Below the pieces are notes generated by a model. That model did not search any database and had not been told where the DNA came from. It worked only from the letters and a program-made list of their open reading frames with translations. Source: Desulfobulbaceae bacterium (lineage in GTDB: Bacteria; Desulfobacterota; Desulfobulbia; Desulfobulbales; Desulfocapsaceae). From it: DNA of 33,253 bases. Made by a program: the position numbers and the translations under genes. Positions 10,690-19,389 of the stretch are shown piece by piece (position 1 is the stretch's first letter; every line of letters starts with the position of its first letter). The stretch lies in the NCBI GenBank assembly GCA_011391225.1, contig JAABQY010000007.1, positions 1 through 33,253 of the forward strand, read 5' to 3'.

Positions 10690-11655
10690 TCAAAGGATAA
10701 TGTCACTCAAGGGGAAATCGCTTGCCAGTTTTTGCAGGAGGCTCTCGAGTTTTTTGATGTCAACTGGTTTAGCGAGGTAACCGGTCATGCCGGCCTCAAG
10801 ACATCGTTCCTTATCCCCGGCCATGGCACAGGCGGTAAGGGCGATTATCGGTATGTTGTTGATGTGGAAAAATTCTTTTGCGGTTCGGATCCTTTTTGTT
10901 GTTTCAAGACCATCAATTTCGGGCATTTGAACGTCCATGAGAACAATGTCGAAATGATTCGAGACAAGAAGATCAAGGGCGATAAAGCCATTTTCAGCAA
11001 TGGTCGTGCGGTGTCCGAGTTTGTTGAGAATGGCCTGGAGAATCTGTTGATTGATTTTCTCATCTTCCACCACCAGGTTATAAAGAACTTGGCGAATGCG
11101 CATGTGGTCGGCAATAAGGACTTCCGGCACCTCCGGGGCGACACAGTAATGAAGGTTGACCTTGCGTGGGTTGGTGTCTGTTTTAAAAGAGGCCATGAGG
11201 GTTTTTATCATGTCTCTGACACTGAACTCCTCCGGTGTTATCTGCAGTTTTCCGGCTTCGATTTTCGAATAGTCAAGAATATCGTTGATAATGGTCAGCA
11301 GGTTTTTCCCGGATTCCATGGCCGTTTTGACGTAGTCGTGTTGTTCATCATCAAGACCAGTCATTTTCAGGAGTTGCAACATGCCCAGGACACCGTTCAT
11401 CGGGGTTCTGACCTCGTGACTCATGTTGGCAAGAAACTTCGATTTTGTTCTGCTGGCGGCAAAGGCTAGTTCCTTGGCCGCTTCGAGTTCAAGGATGATC
11501 TTTTTTCTACCGGTTATATCGCGAGCGATAGCCATGTAGAGTTCTTCTCTTGTATAGCCAAGACGTTTGCAGGCGACGTTGTTGGCATGGTCAAGGAAAG
11601 GGGTTATTCCAGAGCGGAAAAAGGTTTCCTGCTTGCGGCTAACGGAGGTGCTCAA
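10690..11655 (-). pseudogene. Hybrid sensor histidine kinase remnant: partial PAS - HisKA - [HATPase_c missing] - REC
   Basis: FLDHANNVACKRLGYTREEL|YMAIARDITGRKK (PAS core missing); SKFLANMSHEVRTPMNGVLGMLQLL (intact H-box); ADHMRIRQVLYNLV|VEDEKINQQIL (N/G1/F/G2 boxes missing, straight into REC); DIVLMDVQMPEIDG...IIALTACA...YLAKPVD (complete REC). Only a TTG start, inside the glyA 3' end. Confidence 0.75.
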
Positions 11656-12889
11656 GACCCGGTGCCGGGAATCTCCTGCAAAGTACCCTGATGTCTTCCG
11701 CAGTTTGTTGCAGGAGGAGATCGTTCTCGGGATCGCCTATAATTTTCTCTATGAAGTCGCTGACAAGAAGCATTTCTTGCTCCTTGAAACCTCTTGAAGT
11801 TAGGGCCGGAGTGCCAAGACGGATGCCGCTCGGGTCGAAAGGCTTTCGTTTGTCGAAGGGGATGGCGTTGTAATTAACAACTATGCCGGCTTTATCTAGA
11901 GCCTTGGCGGCCTTTTTCCCGGAGATATTTTTATTGCTGAGATCGACCAGCATCAGGTGGTTGTCGGTACCGTTGGTGATGAGGGTGAAGCTCTTGGTCA
12001 TGAGACTTTGGGCTAGGGTTTTGGCGTTTTTGATTATCTGCCGGGTATATTCCTTGAAGGTTTCTGAGGTAGCTTCCTTCAGAGCCACAGCAATTGCTGC
12101 CGTGGTGTTGTCGTGTGGTCCGCCTTGAATGCCGGGAAAGACGGCCTTGTCGATGGCCTGGGCGTGTTTGGCTTTGCAAAGAATCATGGCTCCGCGTGGC
12201 CCTCTGAGGGATTTATGGGTGGTGGTGGTTACCACGTCGGCAAAAGGTACGGGGGAAGGATGAACGCCACCGGCGACAAGACCGGCGAAGTGTGCCATAT
12301 CAACCATGAGCAGGGCGCCCACCTCATCGGCGATGGCTCTGAATCTGGCAAAATCAAGAATTCTCGGGTAGGCCGAGTGACCGGCGATAAGGATTTTTGG
12401 TCGCACTGCTAAGGCTTTTTCAAGGATGGCATCATAATTGATCAATCCAGTCGTTGCGTCAAGTTCGTAGGATTGGGCGTCAAAATAGCGACCGGAAATG
12501 GACACTTGGGCACCGTGGGTGAGATGTCCGCCATGGGGCAGAGCCATCCCGAGAATCGTGTCCCCGGGGTTGAGGAATGCCAGATATGTGGCGATGTTGG
12601 CGGGTGAGCCTGAGTATGGCTGGACATTGACATGCTCCGCTCCGAACAGGTCCTTGGCGCGCTGGATCGCCAGTTGTTCTACCTGATCGATGATCTGCTG
12701 CCCTTCATAATATCTTTTTCCGGCGTAGCCTTCGGAATATTTATTGGTAAGGACGGACCCCGTGGTCTCAAGAACTGCCCGTGAGACATAATTCTCGGAA
12801 GCAATCATGCGAATTTTGTCGGACTGGCGCCTTTCTTCCTGTTTTACCAAGGCATAAATTTCCGGATCGAGGTCTTTGACACTTTCCAT
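11639..12889 (-). CDS. glyA: Serine hydroxymethyltransferase
   Basis: MESVKDLDPEIYALVKQEERRQSDKIRMIASENYVSRAVLETTGSVLTNKYSEGYAGKRYYEGQQIIDQVEQLA...VVTTTTHKSLRGPRGAMILCK...FPGIQGGPHDNTTAAIAVALKEA. ORF extends to 13105, but the conserved start is ATG 12889 with AGGAGA upstream. Confidence 0.97.
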   Translation of the reverse strand: MESVKDLDPEIYALVKQEERRQSDKIRMIASENYVSRAVLETTGSVLTNKYSEGYAGKRYYEGQQIIDQVEQLAIQRAKDLFGAEHVNVQPYSGSPANIATYLAFLNPGDTILGMALPHGGHLTHGAQVSISGRYFDAQSYELDATTGLINYDAILEKALAVRPKILIAGHSAYPRILDFARFRAIADEVGALLMVDMAHFAGLVAGGVHPSPVPFADVVTTTTHKSLRGPRGAMILCKAKHAQAIDKAVFPGIQGGPHDNTTAAIAVALKEATSETFKEYTRQIIKNAKTLAQSLMTKSFTLITNGTDNHLMLVDLSNKNISGKKAAKALDKAGIVVNYNAIPFDKRKPFDPSGIRLGTPALTSRGFKEQEMLLVSDFIEKIIGDPENDLLLQQTAEDIRVLCRRFPAPGLEHLR

Positions 12890-13064
12890 TTTTTCTCCTA
12901 GTTGCTCATATATAGTCAGGCGTAGCCTGCTCTTAACGCGATCAATGAGGCAACAACTATAATAAAAACCCTCGGGGATGAACAGAAGAAAGTGAAAAGG
13001 AAACGAAAAGGGCTTGCATAGGTCATTATCAGGGAAGGAGCGAAGCGCAGAGACTGCAGTGACC

Positions 13065-13886
13065 TTAAGAAAGTTCAGGGAAATCGGTAAAAATCGCCGT
13101 GGCACCCATGGAAAAGAGTTCCTTTTGTCGTTTTTTGTCGTTCACCGTATAGACATTGACACCGATGCCGGAAGCCCGCAGCCGTCTGATGAGTTGGCCA
13201 TCGACAATCCTCTCTGAAGGGTGGTAAGCAGCGGCCCCAAGAGCGCGAATATACTCTATGAGATCGGGGGGGTGGAAGTAGTCTTGCAATACGCCAAGCG
13301 AGATTTTTGGGGCAAACGATTGAGCAATTACCAGATAGTCGTGGTTGAAGGAAGATATCAAAACCCTCTCGGCAGACCCGGTCTTTTTCACGACCTCCAC
13401 AACAGTTTCGGTGACATGTTTATGCTGTTGTTTCCCCTTATGATCCTTGATTTCGACATTTATCGGGAGTTTTCGCAAGGCTGGGTGCAGGAGAACTTCC
13501 TCCAAGGTCATGATAGTCTGGCGATAATTCTGAGGGTTTTTTTCGGGGGAGACATTTTTGTCGGCAATAGTGAGGAAGGGATCGGCGGCGAGAAACCACG
13601 AACCGACGTCGAGTGTTTTGAGTTGGAGGAGCGTCCAATCGCTGACGTTCAAGGACTTTATGCCCATCTGTTTATGCATGGTTTTGGCATTGCTGGTTTT
13701 TTCAAGAGTGGGGTCATGAATGACAACGGGCACAGAATCCTTGCTCATTTGAATATCCAGTTCGATGAAATGGCAGTGACCGATGCTGGCGTGGAAGGCT
13801 GAAAAGGTGTTTTCCGGATATTTCGCCCGATAGCCTCTGTGGGCGGCAACCAGTTCGGTTGATTTGAAGTTGTCAAAAAATGTCAT
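13065..13886 (-). CDS. Glycerophosphodiester phosphodiesterase family protein
   Basis: 273 aa; LVAAHRGYRAKYPENTFSAFHASIGHCHFIELDIQMSKDSVPVVIHDPTLEKTSN...INVEIKDHKGKQ...GIGVNVYTVNDKKRQKELFSMGATAIFTDFP. Confidence 0.92.
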   Translation of the reverse strand: MTFFDNFKSTELVAAHRGYRAKYPENTFSAFHASIGHCHFIELDIQMSKDSVPVVIHDPTLEKTSNAKTMHKQMGIKSLNVSDWTLLQLKTLDVGSWFLAADPFLTIADKNVSPEKNPQNYRQTIMTLEEVLLHPALRKLPINVEIKDHKGKQQHKHVTETVVEVVKKTGSAERVLISSFNHDYLVIAQSFAPKISLGVLQDYFHPPDLIEYIRALGAAAYHPSERIVDGQLIRRLRASGIGVNVYTVNDKKRQKELFSMGATAIFTDFPELS

Positions 13887-14349
13887 AACATCATTATGGT
13901 AGTATCGGCACTGTGTTGAACTGTGCGAAAAAGAATTTTTTTTGGCGACAATTGTCCATTGCTTTGCTCGGTTCCACCCTAGTCGATGGTTAATTCGCTG
14001 GTCACAGCCCTGATGCGCATGGCGGCATGTGACTTATATTGGAAACTTCAATTTTAAAGCTCCACTCGCCATTTTTCATGCCATATTTACTTTACCGGGG
14101 CCAAGAAAAGCTGCGACGTATCTTGAATATCACTTTATTGATGCTATATTATAAGCCTGAAAATGAGAAGAGTAGATAAAACCGACTGTTGTCATGATTT
14201 ATTTTATAAATTGCTTTTTGCTGACAAATACTGTACTTATGTGCGCTTCTCAACTTTACTATATGCTTACGAGGTCCTTCTCGTTGGCTTTTTTTTTGCC
14301 AAAAGATCATAAAAATCATCTGTTTGGTTCTCTTGAGACTATTGAAAAA

Positions 14350-14367
14350 TGCCATCGTGCAATGGCA
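14350..14367. repeat. Short inverted repeat TGCCAT-cgtgca-ATGGCA in the sigma factor leader
   Basis: 6-bp arms, 6-nt loop, ending about 27 nt before the ATG at 14395. Confidence 0.6.
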
Positions 14368-14394
14368 CAATAGATTGTCCTTCAAATTCAAGAC

Positions 14395-15738
14395 ATGGAG
14401 TGGTCACTGGTGCTGCCCGAACTAAAAGAAAACCTTCTCAAAGCTGGAAAAGAAGAAGGCTGTATTAGCTTTGATGATTTAAACGAATTGTTGCCAGATG
14501 ACATTAAAGACCCTAACGAAATAGAGTCGATATTTAATTTTCTCGGAGCGCATTCAATTGAGATAGTGACAGTTGAAAAGAGTGGCGAGAAGCGGACTTT
14601 GTCCGGTGAAGTCTGGGAAAAAACAGATGAATCTCTCTCTGAGGGTGGTCCGGAGGAAGACATCGTTCTGGCCGATGATGAAACCCATGAGGCGGAAGAA
14701 ACCACCACCACCTACCTTCGGGAAATGGGGCGATTTGATCTCTTGACCCCTGAGGAAGAAGCAAAATATAGCAAGACCATTCGCCAAGGATTTGAAGCAA
14801 TCATCAGTGCGATTCGCGAAGATAAATCCGGGGTCAAAGAGATTCAGATTCTCCGTGAGCGCATTGATCTTTGGGAAAAACGCGATCCCACACTCAAGCC
14901 CAAAAAACAGCAGCTCAATTTTATGCGATATACGGTTTTGAGTGCCGCCAAAAAATATCCTGAGATACGAGATCTTTTTGAACTTCAGGCAAAGTTGGAA
15001 GCATATAGCCGATCCATTGAGGTTGCCAAGGATACCATGATCAGGGCAAATCTCCGGTTAGTGGTATCCATTGCCAAGCGCTATATGCACCAGGGCTTGA
15101 CCCTTGCCGACCTGATTCAGGAAGGAAATCTCGGATTGATGCGAGCTGTCTTTCGCTTTGACTATACCAAAGGCAATAAATTTTCCACCTATGCCAGTTG
15201 GTGGATTCGCCAAGCCATTACCCGGGCCATTCTCGACAAAACTAGAACCATTCGTTTGCCGGTGCATTTTCTTGAACTGAGGAGTCAGTTTTTCAAGGCG
15301 TTTTATGCTCTATTCAAAGAGCTTGGCAGAGAACCTACTCCATTGGAAATTTCCAAGGCAACCAATCTGCCTATGGATAAGATCCTCTCAATTCTCGAAG
15401 CATCGCGGGAACCGATTTCACTTGAGACTCCGGTAGGCGATGATGATTCCACCCTTGGCGATTTCCTTGAAAACCAGGAGTCCCAGTCGCCTTACGATGC
15501 AGTGCAGACAAGAGAATTGTCCGGAAGGGTCAACGATATTCTCGAAACGCTCAGCGAAAGGGAAGAAAAAATTATCCGTTTGCGTTTTGGCATTGGTGAA
15601 AAGGCGGAATACACACTCGAAGAAATCGGCAAACTCTTTAATGTTTCCCGGGAACGTATCCGGCAGATTGAGAAAAAGGCCCTGAATAGATTGCGCCATT
15701 CAAGTCGCCGAGATAAATTAAAATTTTTCATCGACTGA
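14395..15738 (+). CDS. RpoD-like (sigma-70 family) RNA polymerase sigma factor with region 1.1
   Basis: 447 aa; region 1.1 (LKENLLKAGKEEGCISFDDLNELLPDDIKDPNEIESIFNFLGAHSIEIV), region 1.2 (YLREMGRFDLLTPEEE), region 2 (NLRLVVSIAKRYMHQGLTLADLIQEGNLGLMRAVFRFDYTKGNKFSTYASWWIRQAITRAI), region 4.2 (YTLEEIGKLFNVSRERIRQIEKKALNRLRH). Confidence 0.93.
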   Translation: MEWSLVLPELKENLLKAGKEEGCISFDDLNELLPDDIKDPNEIESIFNFLGAHSIEIVTVEKSGEKRTLSGEVWEKTDESLSEGGPEEDIVLADDETHEAEETTTTYLREMGRFDLLTPEEEAKYSKTIRQGFEAIISAIREDKSGVKEIQILRERIDLWEKRDPTLKPKKQQLNFMRYTVLSAAKKYPEIRDLFELQAKLEAYSRSIEVAKDTMIRANLRLVVSIAKRYMHQGLTLADLIQEGNLGLMRAVFRFDYTKGNKFSTYASWWIRQAITRAILDKTRTIRLPVHFLELRSQFFKAFYALFKELGREPTPLEISKATNLPMDKILSILEASREPISLETPVGDDDSTLGDFLENQESQSPYDAVQTRELSGRVNDILETLSEREEKIIRLRFGIGEKAEYTLEEIGKLFNVSRERIRQIEKKALNRLRHSSRRDKLKFFID

Positions 15739-15792
15739 CATCAACACTCTTTCATCTTTGCCGGTTCTATCTATCGGATTTATCGATTTGCT

Positions 15793-16890
15793 GTGAAAAA
15801 ATATATTAATACCGCAGGACTTGGAAACATTCTGGAAAAAGTTGTCGGCAAAGAACGATTGAGCTTTGCCGACGGTTTGCAGTTGTATAAAAGTAATGAT
15901 ATTCTGGCTCTTGGATACCTGGCCAATCTCGTAAAGAACAGATTGAACGGCGACAAGGCCTATTTTATTTACAACCAGCACATCAACTATTCGAATATCT
16001 GCATTAATCTTTGTAAATTCTGTGCCTTTGGCCGGGACAAGGATTCTGCCCTGGCTTTTGAGATGAGTGTCGAAGAGGTCAAGCAAAAGGTCAGGGACCG
16101 CCTCTCGGAACCGATTTCTGAGATTCATATGGTTGGCGGTATTCACCCTGATCTACCCTTCGAATACTATACCTCCCTGTTGCGGGGTATCAAAGAGGTG
16201 CGACCACGGGTCCATATCCAGGCGTTTACCTGTGTGGAAATTGCCCACCTCGCAGAACTTGCCGGCAAGTCCGTGTCTGACACTCTTCTATTGTTGAAAG
16301 AAGCCGGATTGGGCTCTTTACCCGGTGGCGGTGCTGAGGTCTTCAGTCCGAGAATTAGGCAGCTCACTTGCGAGAAAAAGCTTTCCGGGCGCGAGTGGCT
16401 GGAGATAGCCAAGAGCGCGCACCGACAAGGTCTTAATACCAATGCAACCATGCTGTATGGACATATTGAGACCCTGGAAGAGCGGCTTGAACATTTGACC
16501 GCGCTCAGGCAAGCGCAGGATGAGACACATGGCTTCCTCGCTTTCATTCCCCTGGCCTTTCATCCAAAGAATACTGCTATGTCAGATCTTGCCAGAACTT
16601 CCGGCCTTGATGATCTGAAAAATATAGCTGTCGCTCGACTTTTTCTCGATAATTTTCCGCATATAAAGGCGTATTGGGTGATGATTGGTCCGCAAATGGC
16701 CCAGATTGCACTGTCTTTTGGGGCAGACGATATGGACGGCACAGTAAAAGAAGAGGTCATCACCCATATGGCCGGAGCCGAAACGGCTCAGGCCATCGGT
16801 AGCCGTACTCTCATCCACCTCATCAAAGAAGCTGGCCGGATCCCGGTACAAAGGGACACCTTGTACAACGTCATCGAAGTCCATGCCTAA
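15793..16890 (+). CDS. mqnE: Aminofutalosine synthase, radical SAM
   Basis: GTG start; YFIYNQHINYSNICINLCKFCAFGRDKDSALAFEMS, HMVGGIHPDLPFEYYTSLLRGIKEVRPRVHIQAFTCVEIAHLAELAGKS, GLGSLPGGGAEVFSPRIRQL; adjacent to mqnC and mqnA. Confidence 0.92.
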   Translation: MKKYINTAGLGNILEKVVGKERLSFADGLQLYKSNDILALGYLANLVKNRLNGDKAYFIYNQHINYSNICINLCKFCAFGRDKDSALAFEMSVEEVKQKVRDRLSEPISEIHMVGGIHPDLPFEYYTSLLRGIKEVRPRVHIQAFTCVEIAHLAELAGKSVSDTLLLLKEAGLGSLPGGGAEVFSPRIRQLTCEKKLSGREWLEIAKSAHRQGLNTNATMLYGHIETLEERLEHLTALRQAQDETHGFLAFIPLAFHPKNTAMSDLARTSGLDDLKNIAVARLFLDNFPHIKAYWVMIGPQMAQIALSFGADDMDGTVKEEVITHMAGAETAQAIGSRTLIHLIKEAGRIPVQRDTLYNVIEVHA

Positions 16891-16987
16891 CTCCGATGGA
16901 AGGGATAAGTTCCTTCATAAAAAATCTTCCTAAGCAGCGAGCTTATATTTTTTCTAAGGGATTTATCAGTAAAGGAGCTAGGAATTC

Positions 16988-18046
16988 ATGGAGCTTGATG
17001 ATATCAACGATAAAATAATCGCCGGTCAAAGAATATCTGACCTAGACTACCTGGAGCTCGAAAAGAACGGAGACTTTTTTCAGCTCGGTTTTCTCGCTGA
17101 TACCATCCGTCTGCGCAAACATCCCGAGAAGCTTGTAACCTACATTATCGACAGGAATATTAACTATACCGATATTTGTATCTCTGCTTGTAAATTCTGC
17201 GCCTTTTTCAAGACACCAGAGGAGAAGGGTGGATACCTGCTGAGCTTTGCCGAACTCGCTGAGAAAATACGAGAAACCCAAGATCTTGGAGGGACACAGA
17301 TACTTTTACAGGGCGGACTGCATCCAGGGCAGCCTTTTGAGTATTATGAAGAAATGGTCCGGTTTATGAAAAATACCGGGATTCACGTGCATGGCTTTTC
17401 TCCTCCGGAAATCTGTCATTTTGCCAATCTTTCCGGCAAATCAATTCAGGAAATTCTTCGCCGACTGATTGCGGCAGGGCTCGATTCTCTCCCTGGTGGA
17501 GGGGCGGAGATTCTCAGCGATCGTGTGCGAAATGCCGTAGCACCGCAAAAATGTACTGCCGATGAATGGATTGGCGTCATGGAGGAGGCCCATGGACAAG
17601 GGCTTCGAACCACAGCCACTATGATGTTCGGGCATATCGAAACGCGGGAGGAACGACTGGAACATCTTCGGAGATTGAGACAACTTCAGGACCGAACCGG
17701 AGGGTTTACCGCCTTTATTCCTTGGCCGTTTCAGCCAGGAAATTCGGCCTTAATCGACATGGACAAAACCACTGCTGTTGGCTATCTCCGCACATTGGCT
17801 CTGTCAAGAATCTACCTCGATAATTTCGATAATATTCAAGCATCTTGGGTGACTCAGGGGCCAAAAGTTGCACAGCTTTCTCTTTCTTTCGGGGCCAATG
17901 ATTTTGGCAGTACGATGATCGAAGAAAATGTTGTTGCCGCCGCCGGGGTGAGTTTTCGGCTTTCTGAGCAGGAAATCCGAAAACTCGTTGCCGATGCAGG
18001 ATTTCAACCGGCACAGCGGAGAATGGACTACAGCCTGGTTGGTTAG
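16988..18046 (+). CDS. mqnC: Cyclic dehypoxanthinyl futalosine synthase, radical SAM
   Basis: DRNINYTDICISACKFCAFFKTPEEKGGYLLSFAELAEKI, LLQGGLHPGQPFEYYEEMVRFMKNTGIHVHGFSPPEI, GLDSLPGGGAEILSDRVRNAVAPQKCTADEWI. Confidence 0.92.
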   Translation: MELDDINDKIIAGQRISDLDYLELEKNGDFFQLGFLADTIRLRKHPEKLVTYIIDRNINYTDICISACKFCAFFKTPEEKGGYLLSFAELAEKIRETQDLGGTQILLQGGLHPGQPFEYYEEMVRFMKNTGIHVHGFSPPEICHFANLSGKSIQEILRRLIAAGLDSLPGGGAEILSDRVRNAVAPQKCTADEWIGVMEEAHGQGLRTTATMMFGHIETREERLEHLRRLRQLQDRTGGFTAFIPWPFQPGNSALIDMDKTTAVGYLRTLALSRIYLDNFDNIQASWVTQGPKVAQLSLSFGANDFGSTMIEENVVAAAGVSFRLSEQEIRKLVADAGFQPAQRRMDYSLVG

Positions 18047-18081
18047 GCCATCTGACGCTTTTTCCAGGGGCAAAATGGAAC

Positions 18082-19359
18082 GTGTTTGGAAAAAATATGG
18101 CCATGGGGATAAGTAATCGAAAAACCATGGAGATTCATTCTGCCGATTGGGTTCTCCCCATGGCAACACCGGCCATTCGTGACGGGAGTGTGGTTGTTGA
18201 TCGCGGATGTATTATGGATATTGGCATACGACCGGATATTCTTGCTCAATACCAAGGAATTGAAGAGCGAAGGTATGATTCTGTACTGATGCCGGGACTG
18301 GTCAACGGCCACATGCATTTGGAACTGTCACACCTTTGTGGTATTTCCCCGCCACCGGCAGGAAATACCTTTACAAACTGGATAGCCGAACTCATAACAA
18401 AACGGCAGAACGCGACCGCAGATCGTTCGCAAGTCATTACCGCCTTCACCGCTGTCCTCTGCGATCAGTACGCTTCCGGAGTGGCGCTTGTAGCTGACAT
18501 CGGCAATGATTTTTTCCCCGAGTTGTCTGTACAACGGCCGGGTGTTTGGCCTGAAGTACTGAGAATGCTTGAATGCCTTGGCCCGAATCATCAGGCTATA
18601 GTGGCAGTACAGGAGAAAATAGCTGATCTAGAGGAACGATATACTGCCTGCGTCCACTCGCCGTATTCAACTGGTTCTGATTTATTTCTCTTTATCAAAC
18701 GCAGGTGCCGGCAACTAGGTCATCTGTTTTCCGTACACACCGCCGAGAGCGAGGCCGAGCTTCTGTTTTTGAGCTCAGGCACCGGCTGTTTTCGGGATTT
18801 TCTTGAACAAAGAAGTAGCTGGGATGGTACATTTGGTTTTGCTGAGAAGGGATTTGCTGGAACAATTTTTTATTTCGACCATCTCGCCATCCTAGACGCA
18901 AAGACCCTGTTGGTCCATGCAGTCCATGTTTCGCAACAGGAGCTGCTGCTGGTAGCGGAGCGAGGCGCACATATCTGTCTCTGTCCAGGCAGCAATCGTT
19001 TTCTCGGTGTCGGCAAGGCTCCTGTGGAACTCATGCTTGCGGTAGGGATATTGCCGGCTCTGGGTTCTGATTCTCCTGCCTCCAATGGGACCATTGACCT
19101 CTGGTTCGAGATGCAGTTGCTGGCTGCCGAGAATCCTTCGGTGGCACACGAGTCGATCCTGGCCATGGCAACATTGGGAGGGGCGCGAGCCCTTCACCGG
19201 GCTGAAGATTACGGAAGCTTGACGCCCGGCAGAAGAACGCAAATCTTACATGTATCTTCACTGGCTCTCTCTCGCTGCATGACTATGAATCAAGTTTTTG
19301 CAGAGCTCGTAACCGGCGGAAGACCTCCGGAAATTTCGTGGATTTCTTCTCACCACTAA
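18082..19359 (+). CDS. mqnX: Amidohydrolase, probable aminodeoxyfutalosine deaminase
   Basis: LMPGLVNGHMHLELSHL metal motif, VHTAESEAELLFL, LVHAVHVSQQELLLVAERGAHICLCPGSNRFLGVGKAPVELMLAVGILPALGSDSPASNGTIDLWFEMQ; sits between mqnC and mqnA. Exact start uncertain (18082 GTG, or ATG at 18097 or 18127). Confidence 0.82.
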   Translation: MFGKNMAMGISNRKTMEIHSADWVLPMATPAIRDGSVVVDRGCIMDIGIRPDILAQYQGIEERRYDSVLMPGLVNGHMHLELSHLCGISPPPAGNTFTNWIAELITKRQNATADRSQVITAFTAVLCDQYASGVALVADIGNDFFPELSVQRPGVWPEVLRMLECLGPNHQAIVAVQEKIADLEERYTACVHSPYSTGSDLFLFIKRRCRQLGHLFSVHTAESEAELLFLSSGTGCFRDFLEQRSSWDGTFGFAEKGFAGTIFYFDHLAILDAKTLLVHAVHVSQQELLLVAERGAHICLCPGSNRFLGVGKAPVELMLAVGILPALGSDSPASNGTIDLWFEMQLLAAENPSVAHESILAMATLGGARALHRAEDYGSLTPGRRTQILHVSSLALSRCMTMNQVFAELVTGGRPPEISWISSHH

Positions 19360-19389
19360 TACTTGGCAGATTGTACGGAAAATGTGTCT

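Noticed and set aside
10687-11469. 260-aa plus-strand ORF opposite the kinase remnant
   Set aside because: Antisense shadow of the minus-strand HisKA/REC coding sequence; no recognisable domain, and the minus strand has clear motifs.
13887-14394. 500-bp intergenic region before the sigma factor as a riboswitch or ncRNA
   Set aside because: Looked for c-di-GMP, cobalamin and glycine riboswitch-like cores and found none recognisable by eye; a covariance model search (Rfam) would be needed.
15793-18046. mqnE/mqnC as a recent tandem duplication
   Set aside because: They share the radical SAM fold and motifs but match two distinct, anciently diverged families with different pathway steps.
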